A stretch of 64,000 bases of DNA from Microbacterium sp. 18062 (GCF_902706225.1 NZ_CACSKB010000001.1:1-64000); one strand, 5' to 3'; positions 50,891 through 60,478 are shown, counted from the first letter of the stretch. Program-made: numbers and translations. Notes: generated by a model not told the origin, from the sequence alone.

Positions 50891-52261
50891 TCAGGACAGG
50901 GTCGGGCCCGGCGGCGTCTCGTCGCGATCGTCCTCGCCGCGCTCCTCTTCGGACAGGAGCTGCTCGAGCGCCTCGTCGAACGCGTCGCGCTCGGGCTCCT
51001 CGCCTCGCGCACGAGCCGCGAGCCGGGCGATGAGGCCCGCCGGGTCGTCGATGTCCTCGGACGTCGGGAGCAGGTCGGGGTAGTCCCACAGGGCATCGCG
51101 CGCGGCGACGCCCACGGCATCGGTGACGGCGCGCCACATCGCCGCGGCCTCGCGCATGCGGCGCGGGCGCAGCTCGAGGCCGACGAGGGATCCCAGCGCC
51201 TTCTCGGCCGGTCCGCCGACGGCGCGCCGGCGCCGGACGACCTCGGCGACGCGGACGGCGCTGGGCAGGCGCGAGGTCGCGTCCGCTGTGACGACGTCGA
51301 CCCATCCCTCGATGAGGGCGAGCAGGTTCTCGAGGCGGGTGAGGGCCTGGGTCTGCTGCTCCGACTTCTCGGGCAGCAGCGCTCCGCTCTCGAGTGCCTG
51401 GCGCAGTTCGTCGGGCTGCGAGGGGTCGAAGCGCTCGGCGAGGTCCTCGAGCGCGGCGGTGTCGACGCGGATGCCGCGCGCGAACTCGGTCACCTGGGCG
51501 ATGACGTCGAGCCGCAGCCAGCGGGCGTGGCGGAACAGGCGCGCGTGCGCCAGCTCGCGCGCCGCGACATAGAGGGCCAGCTGGTCCTCGGGGATCTCGA
51601 GGCCCTGCCCGAAGTCTGCGAAGTTCTGCGGAAGGATCGCCGCGGACCCGGCAGGCATGAGCGGGATGCCGACGTCGCCGCCGCTGACGACCTCGGTCGA
51701 CAGGCGTCCGACGACCTGTCCGAGCTGCGTCGCGAACAGCGAGCCGCCGATCGTGCGCATCATGCGGCCGGCGCCCTGCAGCATCCCCTGCATGTCCTCG
51801 GGCAGCTGCTCGGACAGCGTCGCGGTCAGTGCGTCGGCGATGCTGAGTGCCACCGGCTCGGCGAGCTCGCGCCACACCGGCATCGTCGCCTCGACCCACG
51901 CCCCGCGGGTGATGGCCCGGCCGGGCTCGGCGAGATCCGAGATCGTGGTCGACTCGCTCAGCCAGAGCGTCGCGAGGGTGAAGGCCTGATCGAGGTCCGC
52001 GCGGGCGCCCGATCCGACGCCGAGGTCGCTCTGATTGGCGATGTGCAACGCCTGACGCTGCGCCTCGTCCCACGAGATGCCGCCGTCGCCGGAGACGAAG
52101 GCGGACTGCATCTGCCGCATCATCTGCTGCATCATCGCCGGGTCGATCCCGAGTCCGGACAGCTGCTGCAGCTGCGCCGGATCGATCCCTTCGGCACCGA
52201 AAAGCTGCCGGAGGAGTTCCTGGAACTGTTCTTCCGGGCTCCGGTCGTCGTCGTCTGCCAC
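50891..52261 (-). CDS. Zinc-dependent metalloprotease family protein (Rv3195-like)
   Basis: This 456-residue protein begins with an acidic region and Met/Gln-rich helices (IDPAMMQQMMRQMQ), followed by the actinobacterial family core: GSAAILPQNFADFGQGL, then EDQLALYVAARELAHARLFRHARWL, the motif read as zinc-binding in this group. The C-terminus is highly acidic. Once labelled coenzyme F420 biosynthesis-associated; a protease role is by family annotation, not by a perfect HExxH motif (here RELAH). GAAAGG precedes the GTG start. Divergent from the PDZ/Lon gene. Confidence 0.85.
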   Translation of the reverse strand: MADDDDRSPEEQFQELLRQLFGAEGIDPAQLQQLSGLGIDPAMMQQMMRQMQSAFVSGDGGISWDEAQRQALHIANQSDLGVGSGARADLDQAFTLATLWLSESTTISDLAEPGRAITRGAWVEATMPVWRELAEPVALSIADALTATLSEQLPEDMQGMLQGAGRMMRTIGGSLFATQLGQVVGRLSTEVVSGGDVGIPLMPAGSAAILPQNFADFGQGLEIPEDQLALYVAARELAHARLFRHARWLRLDVIAQVTEFARGIRVDTAALEDLAERFDPSQPDELRQALESGALLPEKSEQQTQALTRLENLLALIEGWVDVVTADATSRLPSAVRVAEVVRRRRAVGGPAEKALGSLVGLELRPRRMREAAAMWRAVTDAVGVAARDALWDYPDLLPTSEDIDDPAGLIARLAARARGEEPERDAFDEALEQLLSEEERGEDDRDETPPGPTLS

Positions 52262-52387
52262 GTCAGGCGCCTTTCAGCCGGGGGATAACGTCGCGATCTA
52301 CGCTAGTCGCAGGGATACATCGCACCGCCGGGCGAACACGAAGTCGCCGTACGCCGGCCGCGAACGGTCGGACGGAGAGGCGGACGC

Positions 52388-53515
52388 GTGAGCTTGTTCG
52401 AAGAGGGCGGCGTCGTCGTGTCCGAGGACCCGCGGCGACGGCTGCCGCGCGGGACGGTCGCCGGCGTCTGGGCGCTCGTGGTGGCGCTGCTCGCGCTGCT
52501 CGGGATGTCGTTCCTGCCGAGCCCCTACGTCATCGAGCAGCCCGGTCCGGTCTACAACACGCTCGGCGAGGTGACGGACGCGGAGGGCGAGAGCATTCCG
52601 TTGATCTCGGTAGACGGCGCGCAGACCTACCCGACGGATGGCTCGCTGGACCTCCTGACCGTGCAGGTCGTCGGCTCGCCCGAGCGTCGGCTGTCGTGGC
52701 TCGACGTGGCGCTCGCCTGGTTCGATCCGACGAAGGCCGTCGTTCCGATCGAGACGATCTACCCGACCGGTCAGACCAGCGAGCAGCGCAGCCAGCAGAA
52801 CGCGACGCTCATGATCGACTCGCAGCAGGACGCCACCGCCGCCGCGCTGCAGTTCCTCGGCCACGACGTCGACCCGCAGCTGGAGATCTCCGGGATCCTC
52901 GACGGCAGCGCCGCCGGCGGGGTGCTGGAGACGGGCGACATCGTGCTCGCCGCCGACGACACGCCGGTGACGCGGCTCGAGGATCTCCGCGAGATCATCA
53001 ACGCCGGCGAGGGCGCGCCGATCTCGTTCCGGATCGACCGTGACGGCACCGAGCGCACGGTCGAGGTCACCCCGACCGCGGGCACCGGCGAGGCCGCCGG
53101 CACGTGGCAGGTCGGAATCTCGCTCCTGACCGTGTACGACTTCCCCTTCGACGTCTCGATCGAGCTGAACAACGTGGGCGGCCCCTCGGCGGGGATGATG
53201 TTCGCACTCGGCATGATCGACACGCTCACCCCGGGTGAGCTCAACGGCGGCGCTCAGGTGGCGGGCACGGGCACGATCGTCGCGGACGGCACCGTGGGGG
53301 CGATCGGCGGCATCCGGCAGAAGCTGTGGGGCGCCGCGGACGCGGGAGCGGAGTACTTCCTCGCGCCGTCGGCGAACTGCGACGAGGTCGTCGGCCACGT
53401 GCCCGACGGCCTGCAGGTGTTCTCCGTCGCGACGCTCGACGACGCGGTGGCGGTCCTCGACGCGATCGCCGACGAGGGCGACCTGGCGAGCCTCCCGGTG
53501 TGTGCCGCGGGCTGA
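52388..53515 (+). CDS. Membrane-anchored PDZ-domain serine protease, Lon (S16)-type
   Basis: This 375-residue protein has an N-terminal membrane helix (about 22-43) with the rest outside, a PDZ domain (about 150-245, including ILDGSAAGGVLETGDIVLAA) and a Lon-type proteolytic domain. The Ser-Lys dyad is visible: Ser267 in NNVGGPSAGMM and Lys312 in GGIRQKLWGA, 45 residues apart as in Lon. No ATPase domain is present. Substrates are unknown. It lies 64 bases upstream of the UPF0182 gene, the same order as in mycobacteria, so it may process that protein or act with it; this is inference. Confidence 0.9.
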   Translation: MSLFEEGGVVVSEDPRRRLPRGTVAGVWALVVALLALLGMSFLPSPYVIEQPGPVYNTLGEVTDAEGESIPLISVDGAQTYPTDGSLDLLTVQVVGSPERRLSWLDVALAWFDPTKAVVPIETIYPTGQTSEQRSQQNATLMIDSQQDATAAALQFLGHDVDPQLEISGILDGSAAGGVLETGDIVLAADDTPVTRLEDLREIINAGEGAPISFRIDRDGTERTVEVTPTAGTGEAAGTWQVGISLLTVYDFPFDVSIELNNVGGPSAGMMFALGMIDTLTPGELNGGAQVAGTGTIVADGTVGAIGGIRQKLWGAADAGAEYFLAPSANCDEVVGHVPDGLQVFSVATLDDAVAVLDAIADEGDLASLPVCAAG

Positions 53516-53579
53516 GGCCTGGGAGTCCCCTCAGCATCCCCTCGGCGTTCGCTCAGAGGATGGCTCCTAGGATGGAGGG

Positions 53580-56483
53580 GTGACCTCGACCACTGCGCCG
53601 ACGCCCGCCGCTCCGAATCGATCCCGCCGTGTGATCGCGATCTCGCTCGTCGTGATCGCGGCTCTCGCCGTGGCCTTCTTCGTGTTCGCCAGCCTGTACG
53701 CCGATTGGCTCTGGTACGACCAGCTCGGCTACTCGTCGGTGCTCGTGACCCAGTGGATCGCGCGGGCCGTCATGTTCGTCGTCGGATTCCTCGGGATGGC
53801 CATCCCGGTGTGGCTCGCGATCCAGCTCGCCTACCGGCTGCGTCCGGTGTACGTCCGGCTGAGCTCTCAGCTCGACCGCTACCAGGAGGTCGTCGAGCCG
53901 CTGCGCCGCCTGGCGATGTGGGGCATCCCGGTCTTCTTCGGCTTCTTCGCCGGATTCGCGGCCTCCGCGCAGTGGGAGACCACGGCGCTCTGGCTGAACG
54001 GCGTGCACACCGACACGAGCGACCCGCAGTTCGGCATGGACACCGGGTTCTACCTGTTCGGGCTGCCCTTCTACGGCGGGTTGCTCGGCTTCGCGTCGGC
54101 GGTCGTGCTGGTGAGTCTGCTCGTCACGGCCCTGGTGTCGTACCTGTACGGATCGGTGCGCATCGGACAGCGCGAGCTGCGGATCTCCAAGCCCGCGCGC
54201 ATCCAGCTCGCGGTCATCGCGGGCATCTACCTGCTGCTGCAGGGCGCCAGCCTCTTCCTCGACCGCTACCGCACCCTCACCGAGCCGGGGGAGCGCATCA
54301 CGGGCGCGAGCTACACGGCCGTCAACGCCACCATCCCGGGGCTCACGATCCTCTCCATCGCGGCGATCATCGTCGCGATCCTGTTCTTCGTCACGGCCGT
54401 GATCGGCCGTTGGCGCTTCCCGCTCATCGCGACGGCCCTGCTCGTGGTCACCTCCCTCGTGGTGGGCGTCGCCTACCCGTGGATCATCAACACCGTCCAG
54501 GTGCGCCCGAACCAGCGTGCTCTCGAGATGCCCTACTTCGAGCGCAACCTCGAGGCGACCAAGACGGCGTTCAACATCGACGGACTCGAGACGACGGACT
54601 ACGACGCCGTCACCGACGCGGAGCCCGGTCAGCTCCGTGCCGACGCCGAGACCACGGCCTCGATCCGCATCATGGACCCGGCGATCATCCAGCCGACCGT
54701 CCGTCAGCTGCAGCAGTACCGCCAGTACTACTTCTTCGACGACCCGCTGGACGTCGACCGCTACCAGATCGACGGACAGTCCCAGGACACCATCGTCGCG
54801 GTGCGCGAGGTCAACACAGAGGGCCTCGGTGACGCGGCGTCGTGGCAGAACTCCACCCTCGTGTACACGCACGGCTACGGGCTCGTGGCGGCGAAGGGCA
54901 ACGAGCGCACGGTGGACGGCGATCCCGTCTTCATCGAGAGCGGGATCCCCGCATCCGGATTCCTCACCGAGCAGGACTACGAGCCGCGCGTCTACTTCGG
55001 CGAGAACTCGCCGCTGTACTCGATCGTCGGCGCCCCCGCGGGCGCGGACCCGATCGAGCTCGACTACCCGGCGGGCACGGACGGCGGCAACGACACCCGC
55101 ACGACGTTCGACGGCGAGGGCGGCCCCTCGATCGGCAACGTGTTCAACCGTCTGATCTACGCGCTCAAGTTCCAGTCGGAGCAGATCGTGTTCTCGGACG
55201 CCATCAACGACGATTCGCAGATCCTGTACGACCGCGACCCCGCCACCCGCGTGCAGAAGGTCGCGCCGTACCTGACGCTCGACTCGGACCCGTATCCCAG
55301 CGTCGTCGACGGCAGGATCGTCTGGATCGTCGACGGGTACACGACCAGCGACCAGTACCCGTACTCGACCGCGACGAGCATGTCGCAGGCGATCGAGGAC
55401 GCCAACAACCCTTCGCCGCGGGTGGCCCTGGACAACGTGAACTACATCCGCAACTCGGTGAAGGCGACTGTGGACGCCTATGACGGCTCGGTCACGCTCT
55501 ATGCGTGGGACGAGACCGACCCGCTGCTGCAGGCGTGGCAGAACGTCTTCCCGACGACGGTCGAGCCGATCGAGGAGATGTCGGGCGACCTGATGAGTCA
55601 CGTGCGGTATCCGACCGACCTGTTCAAGGTGCAGCGCGCGATGCTCGGCGAGTACCACGTCGACACGGCGCTGTCGCTCTACGAGCGGGACAACGCCTGG
55701 TCGACCCCGGCCGACCCGCAGAACCCGGACGTCAACCAGCCGCCGTACTACCTGACGATGCAGATGCCCGGGCAGGCGGCGCCGACGTACTCGATGTTCA
55801 CGAGCTTCATCCCGCAGTCGACCGGCGCGGACTCCCGGAACGTGCTGATGGGCTACCTGTCGGTGGACTCCGACGCGGGGAGCCAGGAGGGCGTGAAGAG
55901 CGCCGACTACGGCAAGCTGCGCCTGCTGGAGATCACCGCCGACACGACGGTCCCGGGCCCCGGTCAGGTGCAGAACACGTTCAACTCCGACCCGGGGGTC
56001 TCGTCGCAGATCAACATCCTGCAGCAGGGGCAGTCCGAGGTGCTCAACGGAAACCTGCTGACGCTCCCCGTCGGCGGGGGACTTCTCTACGTGCAGCCCG
56101 TCTTCGTGCAGGCCTCCAGCGGGACGCAGCTTCCGCAGCTGCAGCGCGTGCTGGTGGCGTTCGGCACCGAGATCGCGTTCGAGAACACGCTGAACGAAGC
56201 GCTCAACGCGCTGTTCGGCGGGGACTCCGGCGCGAACGCCGGGGACGAGGAGGTCGCTCCGACCGACACCGCGACCGAGGCTCCGGACGACGGCTCGGGT
56301 GACGGCACGACCGCGCCGACGGTGCCCGCGGACGCCTATCAGGCGGCGCTCCAGGAGGCGCGTCAGGCGATGCTCGACCGCGACGCCGCCATGCAGGCGG
56401 GCGACTGGACGGCGTACGGCGAGGCCGACCAACGGCTCACGGACGCGATCGACCAGCTGCTCGAGCTGGACGACTCCGAGTAG
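53580..56483 (+). CDS. UPF0182 family large membrane protein
   Basis: This 967-residue protein has seven hydrophobic helices in the first ~320 residues (ADWLWYDQLGYSSVL is a family hallmark), a large extracytoplasmic domain with NQRALEMPYFERNLEATKTAFNI and YVQPVFVQASSGTQLPQLQRVLVAFG, and an acidic Thr/Asp-rich linker before a C-terminal helix rich in Ala, Gln and Asp. Function unknown. The GTG start is 6 bases after TAGGAT (53568-53573) without a normal ribosome binding site, suggesting a leaderless mRNA. Confidence 0.93.
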   Translation: MTSTTAPTPAAPNRSRRVIAISLVVIAALAVAFFVFASLYADWLWYDQLGYSSVLVTQWIARAVMFVVGFLGMAIPVWLAIQLAYRLRPVYVRLSSQLDRYQEVVEPLRRLAMWGIPVFFGFFAGFAASAQWETTALWLNGVHTDTSDPQFGMDTGFYLFGLPFYGGLLGFASAVVLVSLLVTALVSYLYGSVRIGQRELRISKPARIQLAVIAGIYLLLQGASLFLDRYRTLTEPGERITGASYTAVNATIPGLTILSIAAIIVAILFFVTAVIGRWRFPLIATALLVVTSLVVGVAYPWIINTVQVRPNQRALEMPYFERNLEATKTAFNIDGLETTDYDAVTDAEPGQLRADAETTASIRIMDPAIIQPTVRQLQQYRQYYFFDDPLDVDRYQIDGQSQDTIVAVREVNTEGLGDAASWQNSTLVYTHGYGLVAAKGNERTVDGDPVFIESGIPASGFLTEQDYEPRVYFGENSPLYSIVGAPAGADPIELDYPAGTDGGNDTRTTFDGEGGPSIGNVFNRLIYALKFQSEQIVFSDAINDDSQILYDRDPATRVQKVAPYLTLDSDPYPSVVDGRIVWIVDGYTTSDQYPYSTATSMSQAIEDANNPSPRVALDNVNYIRNSVKATVDAYDGSVTLYAWDETDPLLQAWQNVFPTTVEPIEEMSGDLMSHVRYPTDLFKVQRAMLGEYHVDTALSLYERDNAWSTPADPQNPDVNQPPYYLTMQMPGQAAPTYSMFTSFIPQSTGADSRNVLMGYLSVDSDAGSQEGVKSADYGKLRLLEITADTTVPGPGQVQNTFNSDPGVSSQINILQQGQSEVLNGNLLTLPVGGGLLYVQPVFVQASSGTQLPQLQRVLVAFGTEIAFENTLNEALNALFGGDSGANAGDEEVAPTDTATEAPDDGSGDGTTAPTVPADAYQAALQEARQAMLDRDAAMQAGDWTAYGEADQRLTDAIDQLLELDDSE

Positions 56484-56504
56484 TCCGCAGCGGACGGGCT
56501 GCGC

Positions 56505-57389
56505 TCAGGCGGTGAGCGCGGCCCACCAGATCAGCAGCAGCGTGACGCCGAAACCCGCGATCTGGTTCAGCCAGAGAAAGCGCCGCCATCCGGCGGTCGC
56601 GCGCTCCGCGGTCTCGTCGGTGACGTCGCGATACGGCCAGACGGTGCCGAGATAGAGCAGCGTCAGAGCGGCCGCGAGCGGCCCCGGCCACGCGGTCTGG
56701 AACATGACGATCCCCGCGAGCGCGTAGCAGGCCAGCGAGAAGCGCACGGTCCAGCGGGCGCCACGCACCGTCGCGACCGAGGCGATCCCCGCCTCGCGAT
56801 CGGCGGCGACGTCTTGCACCGCTCCGAACGCGTGCGAGGCGACGCCCCACAGCGCGAAGGCCGCGATCACCGCGACCAGTTGCGGCGTCCACGAGGCGCC
56901 GGCCAGCACGAGTGCGTACACGGCGGGCGAGAAGAAGTGGATGCTGCTCGTCGCCGAGTCGGCGAACGGCACCTCCTTCAGGCGCAGGGGCGGCGCCGAG
57001 TAGAAGACGACGCAGAACATGCTGATCGAGAGCACGAGCCAGGACAGCGGAGACCCGACGGCGACGAGATACCCGAGGAACGGCAGGCACGCCAGCCCCG
57101 CCGCCCAGAGCGTGATCGCGTGCAGGCGACGGTCGAGCACCGCCCCGTGTGCGCCGCCCTTGCGGGGGTTGCGGAGGTCGGACTCGTAGTCGAACACATC
57201 GTTGATCCCGTACATCGCGAGGTTGTACGGGACGAGGAAGAAGAGCGTGCCGACGACGAGGGTCGCATCCGGCTGACGGGCCGCGAGCAGGTACGCCGCC
57301 GCGAACGGGAATGCCGTGTTGATCCAGCTCACCGGACGCGACGACACGAGCAGGGTGCGTGCGATCGTGCCGGCCGACAGGGCGGTCAT
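56505..57389 (-). CDS. crtEb: Lycopene elongase (UbiA-type prenyltransferase)
   Basis: This 294-residue polytopic protein of the UbiA family has the prenyl-diphosphate-binding NDVFDYESD motif near residue 64 and a second Asp-rich motif, DVAADREAGIAS, near residue 200, with eight to nine membrane helices. Downstream of crtYe/crtYf it is the lycopene elongase that adds two C5 units to lycopene, giving the C50 intermediate flavuxanthin. It is the last gene of the operon; its ATG overlaps the crtYf stop by four bases. Convergent with the UPF0182 gene. Confidence 0.92.
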   Translation of the reverse strand: MTALSAGTIARTLLVSSRPVSWINTAFPFAAAYLLAARQPDATLVVGTLFFLVPYNLAMYGINDVFDYESDLRNPRKGGAHGAVLDRRLHAITLWAAGLACLPFLGYLVAVGSPLSWLVLSISMFCVVFYSAPPLRLKEVPFADSATSSIHFFSPAVYALVLAGASWTPQLVAVIAAFALWGVASHAFGAVQDVAADREAGIASVATVRGARWTVRFSLACYALAGIVMFQTAWPGPLAAALTLLYLGTVWPYRDVTDETAERATAGWRRFLWLNQIAGFGVTLLLIWWAALTA

Positions 57390-57691
57390 CGCGTCCTCCG
57401 CACGGGCAGGAGCGCTGCGACGGCGGGCACGCCGAACGCCGCGCACAGCGGGTACGAGAAGTCCTCGACGGGCGCGAGTCCGATCCGGATGCCGCTGAGG
57501 TGCTCGTCCGGGTAGGTGAACAGGCCCGCCGCGATCATCGCGTTGTCGAAGACCGCGGTCAGCAGGATCAGCACGACGGCCGTCAGCGCGCTCGCCCGCA
57601 TCCGCCGGCCGAACCCCGGGCGACGGCCGCTCAGGGCCGTCACGACCGCGGTGAGGGCGAGGAACGGCAGCACGATGAGGGGGTAGGTCAT
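57386..57691 (-). CDS. crtYf: C50 carotenoid epsilon-cyclase subunit
   Basis: This 101-residue membrane protein of the heterodimeric lycopene-cyclase family has three hydrophobic segments, with DNAMIAAGLFTYPDEHLSGIRIGLAPVEDF as the cyclase signature containing the P-x-E motif (APVEDF). With CrtYe it should cyclise the C50 chain ends. Both ends overlap neighbouring genes by four bases. Confidence 0.9.
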   Translation of the reverse strand: MTYPLIVLPFLALTAVVTALSGRRPGFGRRMRASALTAVVLILLTAVFDNAMIAAGLFTYPDEHLSGIRIGLAPVEDFSYPLCAAFGVPAVAALLPVRRTR

Positions 57692-58029
57692 CGGCCGGAC
57701 CCCTGGGCACGCGCGCCGCGGCGCTCTGGCCATCGCTGTGCGGCGGCGTGCACGACGACCGCGAGATAGCAGAGGAACGCGAGGAAGAAGGGCTCCTCGA
57801 GCGGGAGCTCGGGAGCGAGATCGACGCCGATCAGCAGCGCGCTGCCGCCCTTCACGAACACCCCGGTCGCGATGCCGACAGCGTCCCAGACCAGGAAGAA
57901 CGCCGTGCCGACGGCGACCGCGGCGGCCGTGCGCGCGGGATGCGGACCGATCGCGAGCCGGAAGCGCAGGTCGAGCGCCGCGACGCCGGCGACGCTCGCG
58001 AGGATGGCGGCGAGGTAGAGCCCGGGCAT
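57688..58029 (-). CDS. crtYe: C50 carotenoid epsilon-cyclase subunit
   Basis: This 113-residue membrane protein is the partner of CrtYf, with three helices and the family motif VWDAVGIATGVFVKGGSALLIGVDLAPELPLEEPFF, including the PxE(E) element. The ATG shares one base with the crtI stop (TGATG). Its stop overlaps the crtYf ATG. Confidence 0.9.
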   Translation of the reverse strand: MPGLYLAAILASVAGVAALDLRFRLAIGPHPARTAAAVAVGTAFFLVWDAVGIATGVFVKGGSALLIGVDLAPELPLEEPFFLAFLCYLAVVVHAAAQRWPERRGARAQGSGR

Positions 58030-59600
58030 CAGGCCGTCCTCGCCGCGGGTTCAGGCAGCGGCCCCGCCGACCGGTCGCCGCGCAGCCGTTTGATGACGAG
58101 CTCGGCCGAGATGAGACACATCGGCAGCCCGATCCCGGGGAGCACAGAGGATCCCGCGTAGAACAGTCCTCGTACCCGCTTCGAGGCGTTGCGGGGCCGG
58201 AAAAGGGCGCTCTGGCGAAGCGGATGCGCAAGGCCGAGCGCATTGCCCCGCCACGCGTGCAGGTCGTGCTCGAAGTCGCCGGGACCGATCGTCCGCCGCA
58301 CGACGATCCGGTCGCGGAGGTCCCCGATCCCGCACCAGGTCGAGATCTGTCGGATCGCCGCGTCCGCGGCCCGCTCGATGCCCTCGTCTCCCGTCGCGTC
58401 GCCGCCGCCGCGGCCGAGCGCCGGGTCCGCGGGGATCGGGACGAGCACGAAGAGGTTCTCGTGTCCCGCGGGAGCGACGGTGTCGTCGGTGGCGCTCGGG
58501 CGGCAGACATACAGCGACGCGGGGTCGGGGATGCGGCTGTCCGGGCCGAAGATCTCGGCGAAGTTCGCGCGCCAGTCCTCGGTGAACAGGAGGGTGTGGT
58601 GGGCGAGCTGCGGCAGCTCGCCCCGGACGCCCAGCAGAACCAGGAGCACCCCGTAGCTCGGGGCCTTGCGACGCCACCGTCGCTCGGGATACGTGCGGGC
58701 CGCGGGCGGCAGCAGCACGGTCTCGGTGTGGTGGAGGTCTGCGGTCGACACGACCACGTCGGCGGCGAACCGGCGCCCGTCGGCGGTCTGCGCCCCGAGG
58801 ACGCGTCCGCTCTCGACCTCGATGCGCACGACGTCCGCACCGGTCTCGACGTGCACGCCGCGGTCGCGCGCGAGCCGCTCGATCGCGGCGATCAGCCTGG
58901 TGAAGCCGCCGCGGGGGTAGCGCACGTGGTCGTCGAGGTCGAGGTGGCTCATGAGGTGGTAGAGGCTCGGCAGATCGTAGGGTGACCCGCCGAGAAAGAC
59001 GCCGGCGTAGCCGAGGATCTGCCGCAGCCTCGTGTCGGTGAAGCGCTTCTCGATGTGCGTGGCGAGCGGGACCGTGAGCAGCGACGTCAGGTGCCCGAGG
59101 CGTCGGAGGACGGTGGGATCGGTCAGGTTCGCCAGCGACTCGTACGTGTCGTAGAGGAACCGGGAGACGGCGAGGTCGTACGCCTCGCCGGCCGAGTCGA
59201 GGTAGGCGTCGAGCCGGTCGCCGGCGCCCGGCTCGATGGAGTCGAATAACTCCCGTGCCGCGGCGCGGCCGGAGACCACGTCGAGAGGCGACGAGTCGGA
59301 GTCGAGGTGGGATTGCGCGTACACACGGTAAGCGGGCGTCAGCGGGACGAGATCGAGCTCGGTCTCGGAGCTGGTTCCCAGCAGGCGGAAGAAGTGATCG
59401 AACACCTCGGGCATGAGATACCAGCTCGGACCGGTGTCGAACCGGAACCCGTCGCGTTCCCAGCTGCCCACGCGTCCGCCGAGCTCCTCGCGGGCCTCGA
59501 GCAGGGTCACGCGGTAGCCCTCCTCGGCGAGCAGCGCGGCGGTGGCGAGCCCGGAGACGCCGCCGCCGATGACCAGTGCGTCATTGCCGTGCGCCGTCAT
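58029..59600 (-). CDS. crtI: Phytoene desaturase
   Basis: This 523-residue CrtI-type FAD enzyme has the N-terminal dinucleotide-binding motif VIGGGVSGLATAALLAEEGYRVTLLEA, RFDTGPSWYLMPEVFDHF, and a C-terminal FYAGSSVLPGIGLPMCLISAELV flavin motif. It converts phytoene to lycopene by four desaturations. The ATG overlaps the crtB stop by four bases. Confidence 0.95.
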   Translation of the reverse strand: MTAHGNDALVIGGGVSGLATAALLAEEGYRVTLLEAREELGGRVGSWERDGFRFDTGPSWYLMPEVFDHFFRLLGTSSETELDLVPLTPAYRVYAQSHLDSDSSPLDVVSGRAAARELFDSIEPGAGDRLDAYLDSAGEAYDLAVSRFLYDTYESLANLTDPTVLRRLGHLTSLLTVPLATHIEKRFTDTRLRQILGYAGVFLGGSPYDLPSLYHLMSHLDLDDHVRYPRGGFTRLIAAIERLARDRGVHVETGADVVRIEVESGRVLGAQTADGRRFAADVVVSTADLHHTETVLLPPAARTYPERRWRRKAPSYGVLLVLLGVRGELPQLAHHTLLFTEDWRANFAEIFGPDSRIPDPASLYVCRPSATDDTVAPAGHENLFVLVPIPADPALGRGGGDATGDEGIERAADAAIRQISTWCGIGDLRDRIVVRRTIGPGDFEHDLHAWRGNALGLAHPLRQSALFRPRNASKRVRGLFYAGSSVLPGIGLPMCLISAELVIKRLRGDRSAGPLPEPAARTA

Positions 59601-60478
59601 GCCCGTGCACCGCGCGGCGGTGCGCCCAACCACGCTCGGGCGGCGACGGCGGCCTTCTGCACGGTGGGCACGCGCACGCGGCGTCGAGCCGGCGCCGCGT
59701 CCCGGAGCCGGGCGGAGAGCGCCGCGAACAGGCCGTGGGCGGCCGTCACGGCCCGTCTGCAGTCCGCGGGGAGGGCAGGGATGACGGAGGCCGCCCGCGC
59801 GAGGTCGGCATCGACCCGGTCGAGCACGCCCGCGCGGGTGCGCGAGCGGTCGTCGACGGCCAGATAGTCGCGGCCGAGCGCGTGCGCGTCGTGATCGAGG
59901 TCACGGAGGAAGTTGACGTCCTGGAACGCCCGCCCCAGCGCACGGGCGCCGGTGACGAGGCGTTCCGGCGGCGGCGTCGGCCGGCCCGCGCCGGCGTTCT
60001 GGAAGACCGCGAGGCACATGAGCCCGACGACCTCGGCCGAGCCGTACACGTACGCGTCGTGCGAGGCGTCGTCGTGTATGCGGGTCGAGATGTCGGTGCG
60101 CATCGAGGCGAAGAACGGGGCGGTGAGGTCCGCGCCGATGCCGCACTCGCGGGCGGTCCGGGCGAACGCATGCACGACGAGGTTCGCGCTGAATCCGCGG
60201 CGCACCGCATCCGTCGTCTCGGTCTCGAGGGCGTCGAGCACCAGGCCCTGCTCGGCGGCATCGAGTCCCGCCTCGCCCGCCGGGCCGTCGACGATCTCGT
60301 CCGCGATCCGCACGAGGGCGTAGACGTTCCGGATGTGGGGCCGCGGGCGGGGTCCGAGCAGGAGCGTGGCGAGGGAGAACGACGTCGAATAGGACCGGAT
60401 GACGGCGGACGCGGCGGACGTCGCGGTGTGGTCGTAGAGCGACAACCCGGTCATGGCGGCAGGAGGTCGCGGGGTCAC
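59597..60478 (-). CDS. crtB: Phytoene synthase
   Basis: This 293-residue protein has squalene/phytoene synthase motifs: SYSTSFSLATLLL, VRIADEIVD (first Asp-rich motif) and LGRAFQDVNFLRDLDHD (second). It condenses two geranylgeranyl diphosphates to phytoene. I chose GTG 60478 because it overlaps the idsA stop (GTGA), as at most junctions in this operon, and has GGAGAA 8 bases upstream; an in-frame ATG at 60454 lacks a ribosome binding site and would shorten the protein by 8 residues. Confidence 0.94.
   Translation of the reverse strand: MTPRPPAAMTGLSLYDHTATSAASAVIRSYSTSFSLATLLLGPRPRPHIRNVYALVRIADEIVDGPAGEAGLDAAEQGLVLDALETETTDAVRRGFSANLVVHAFARTARECGIGADLTAPFFASMRTDISTRIHDDASHDAYVYGSAEVVGLMCLAVFQNAGAGRPTPPPERLVTGARALGRAFQDVNFLRDLDHDAHALGRDYLAVDDRSRTRAGVLDRVDADLARAASVIPALPADCRRAVTAAHGLFAALSARLRDAAPARRRVRVPTVQKAAVAARAWLGAPPRGARA

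Noticed and set aside
53553..56432. Minus-strand open frame of about 960 codons antisense to the UPF0182 gene
   Set aside because: Its product is Arg/Val/His/Asp-rich with no recognisable domain; the plus strand has the UPF0182 helices and a leaderless promoter.
57692..58840. Apparent 480-residue protein ending in the CrtYf domain
   Set aside because: The upstream part is an alternative frame of crtYe and crtI; the 101-residue CrtYf begins at an ATG overlapping the crtYe stop.
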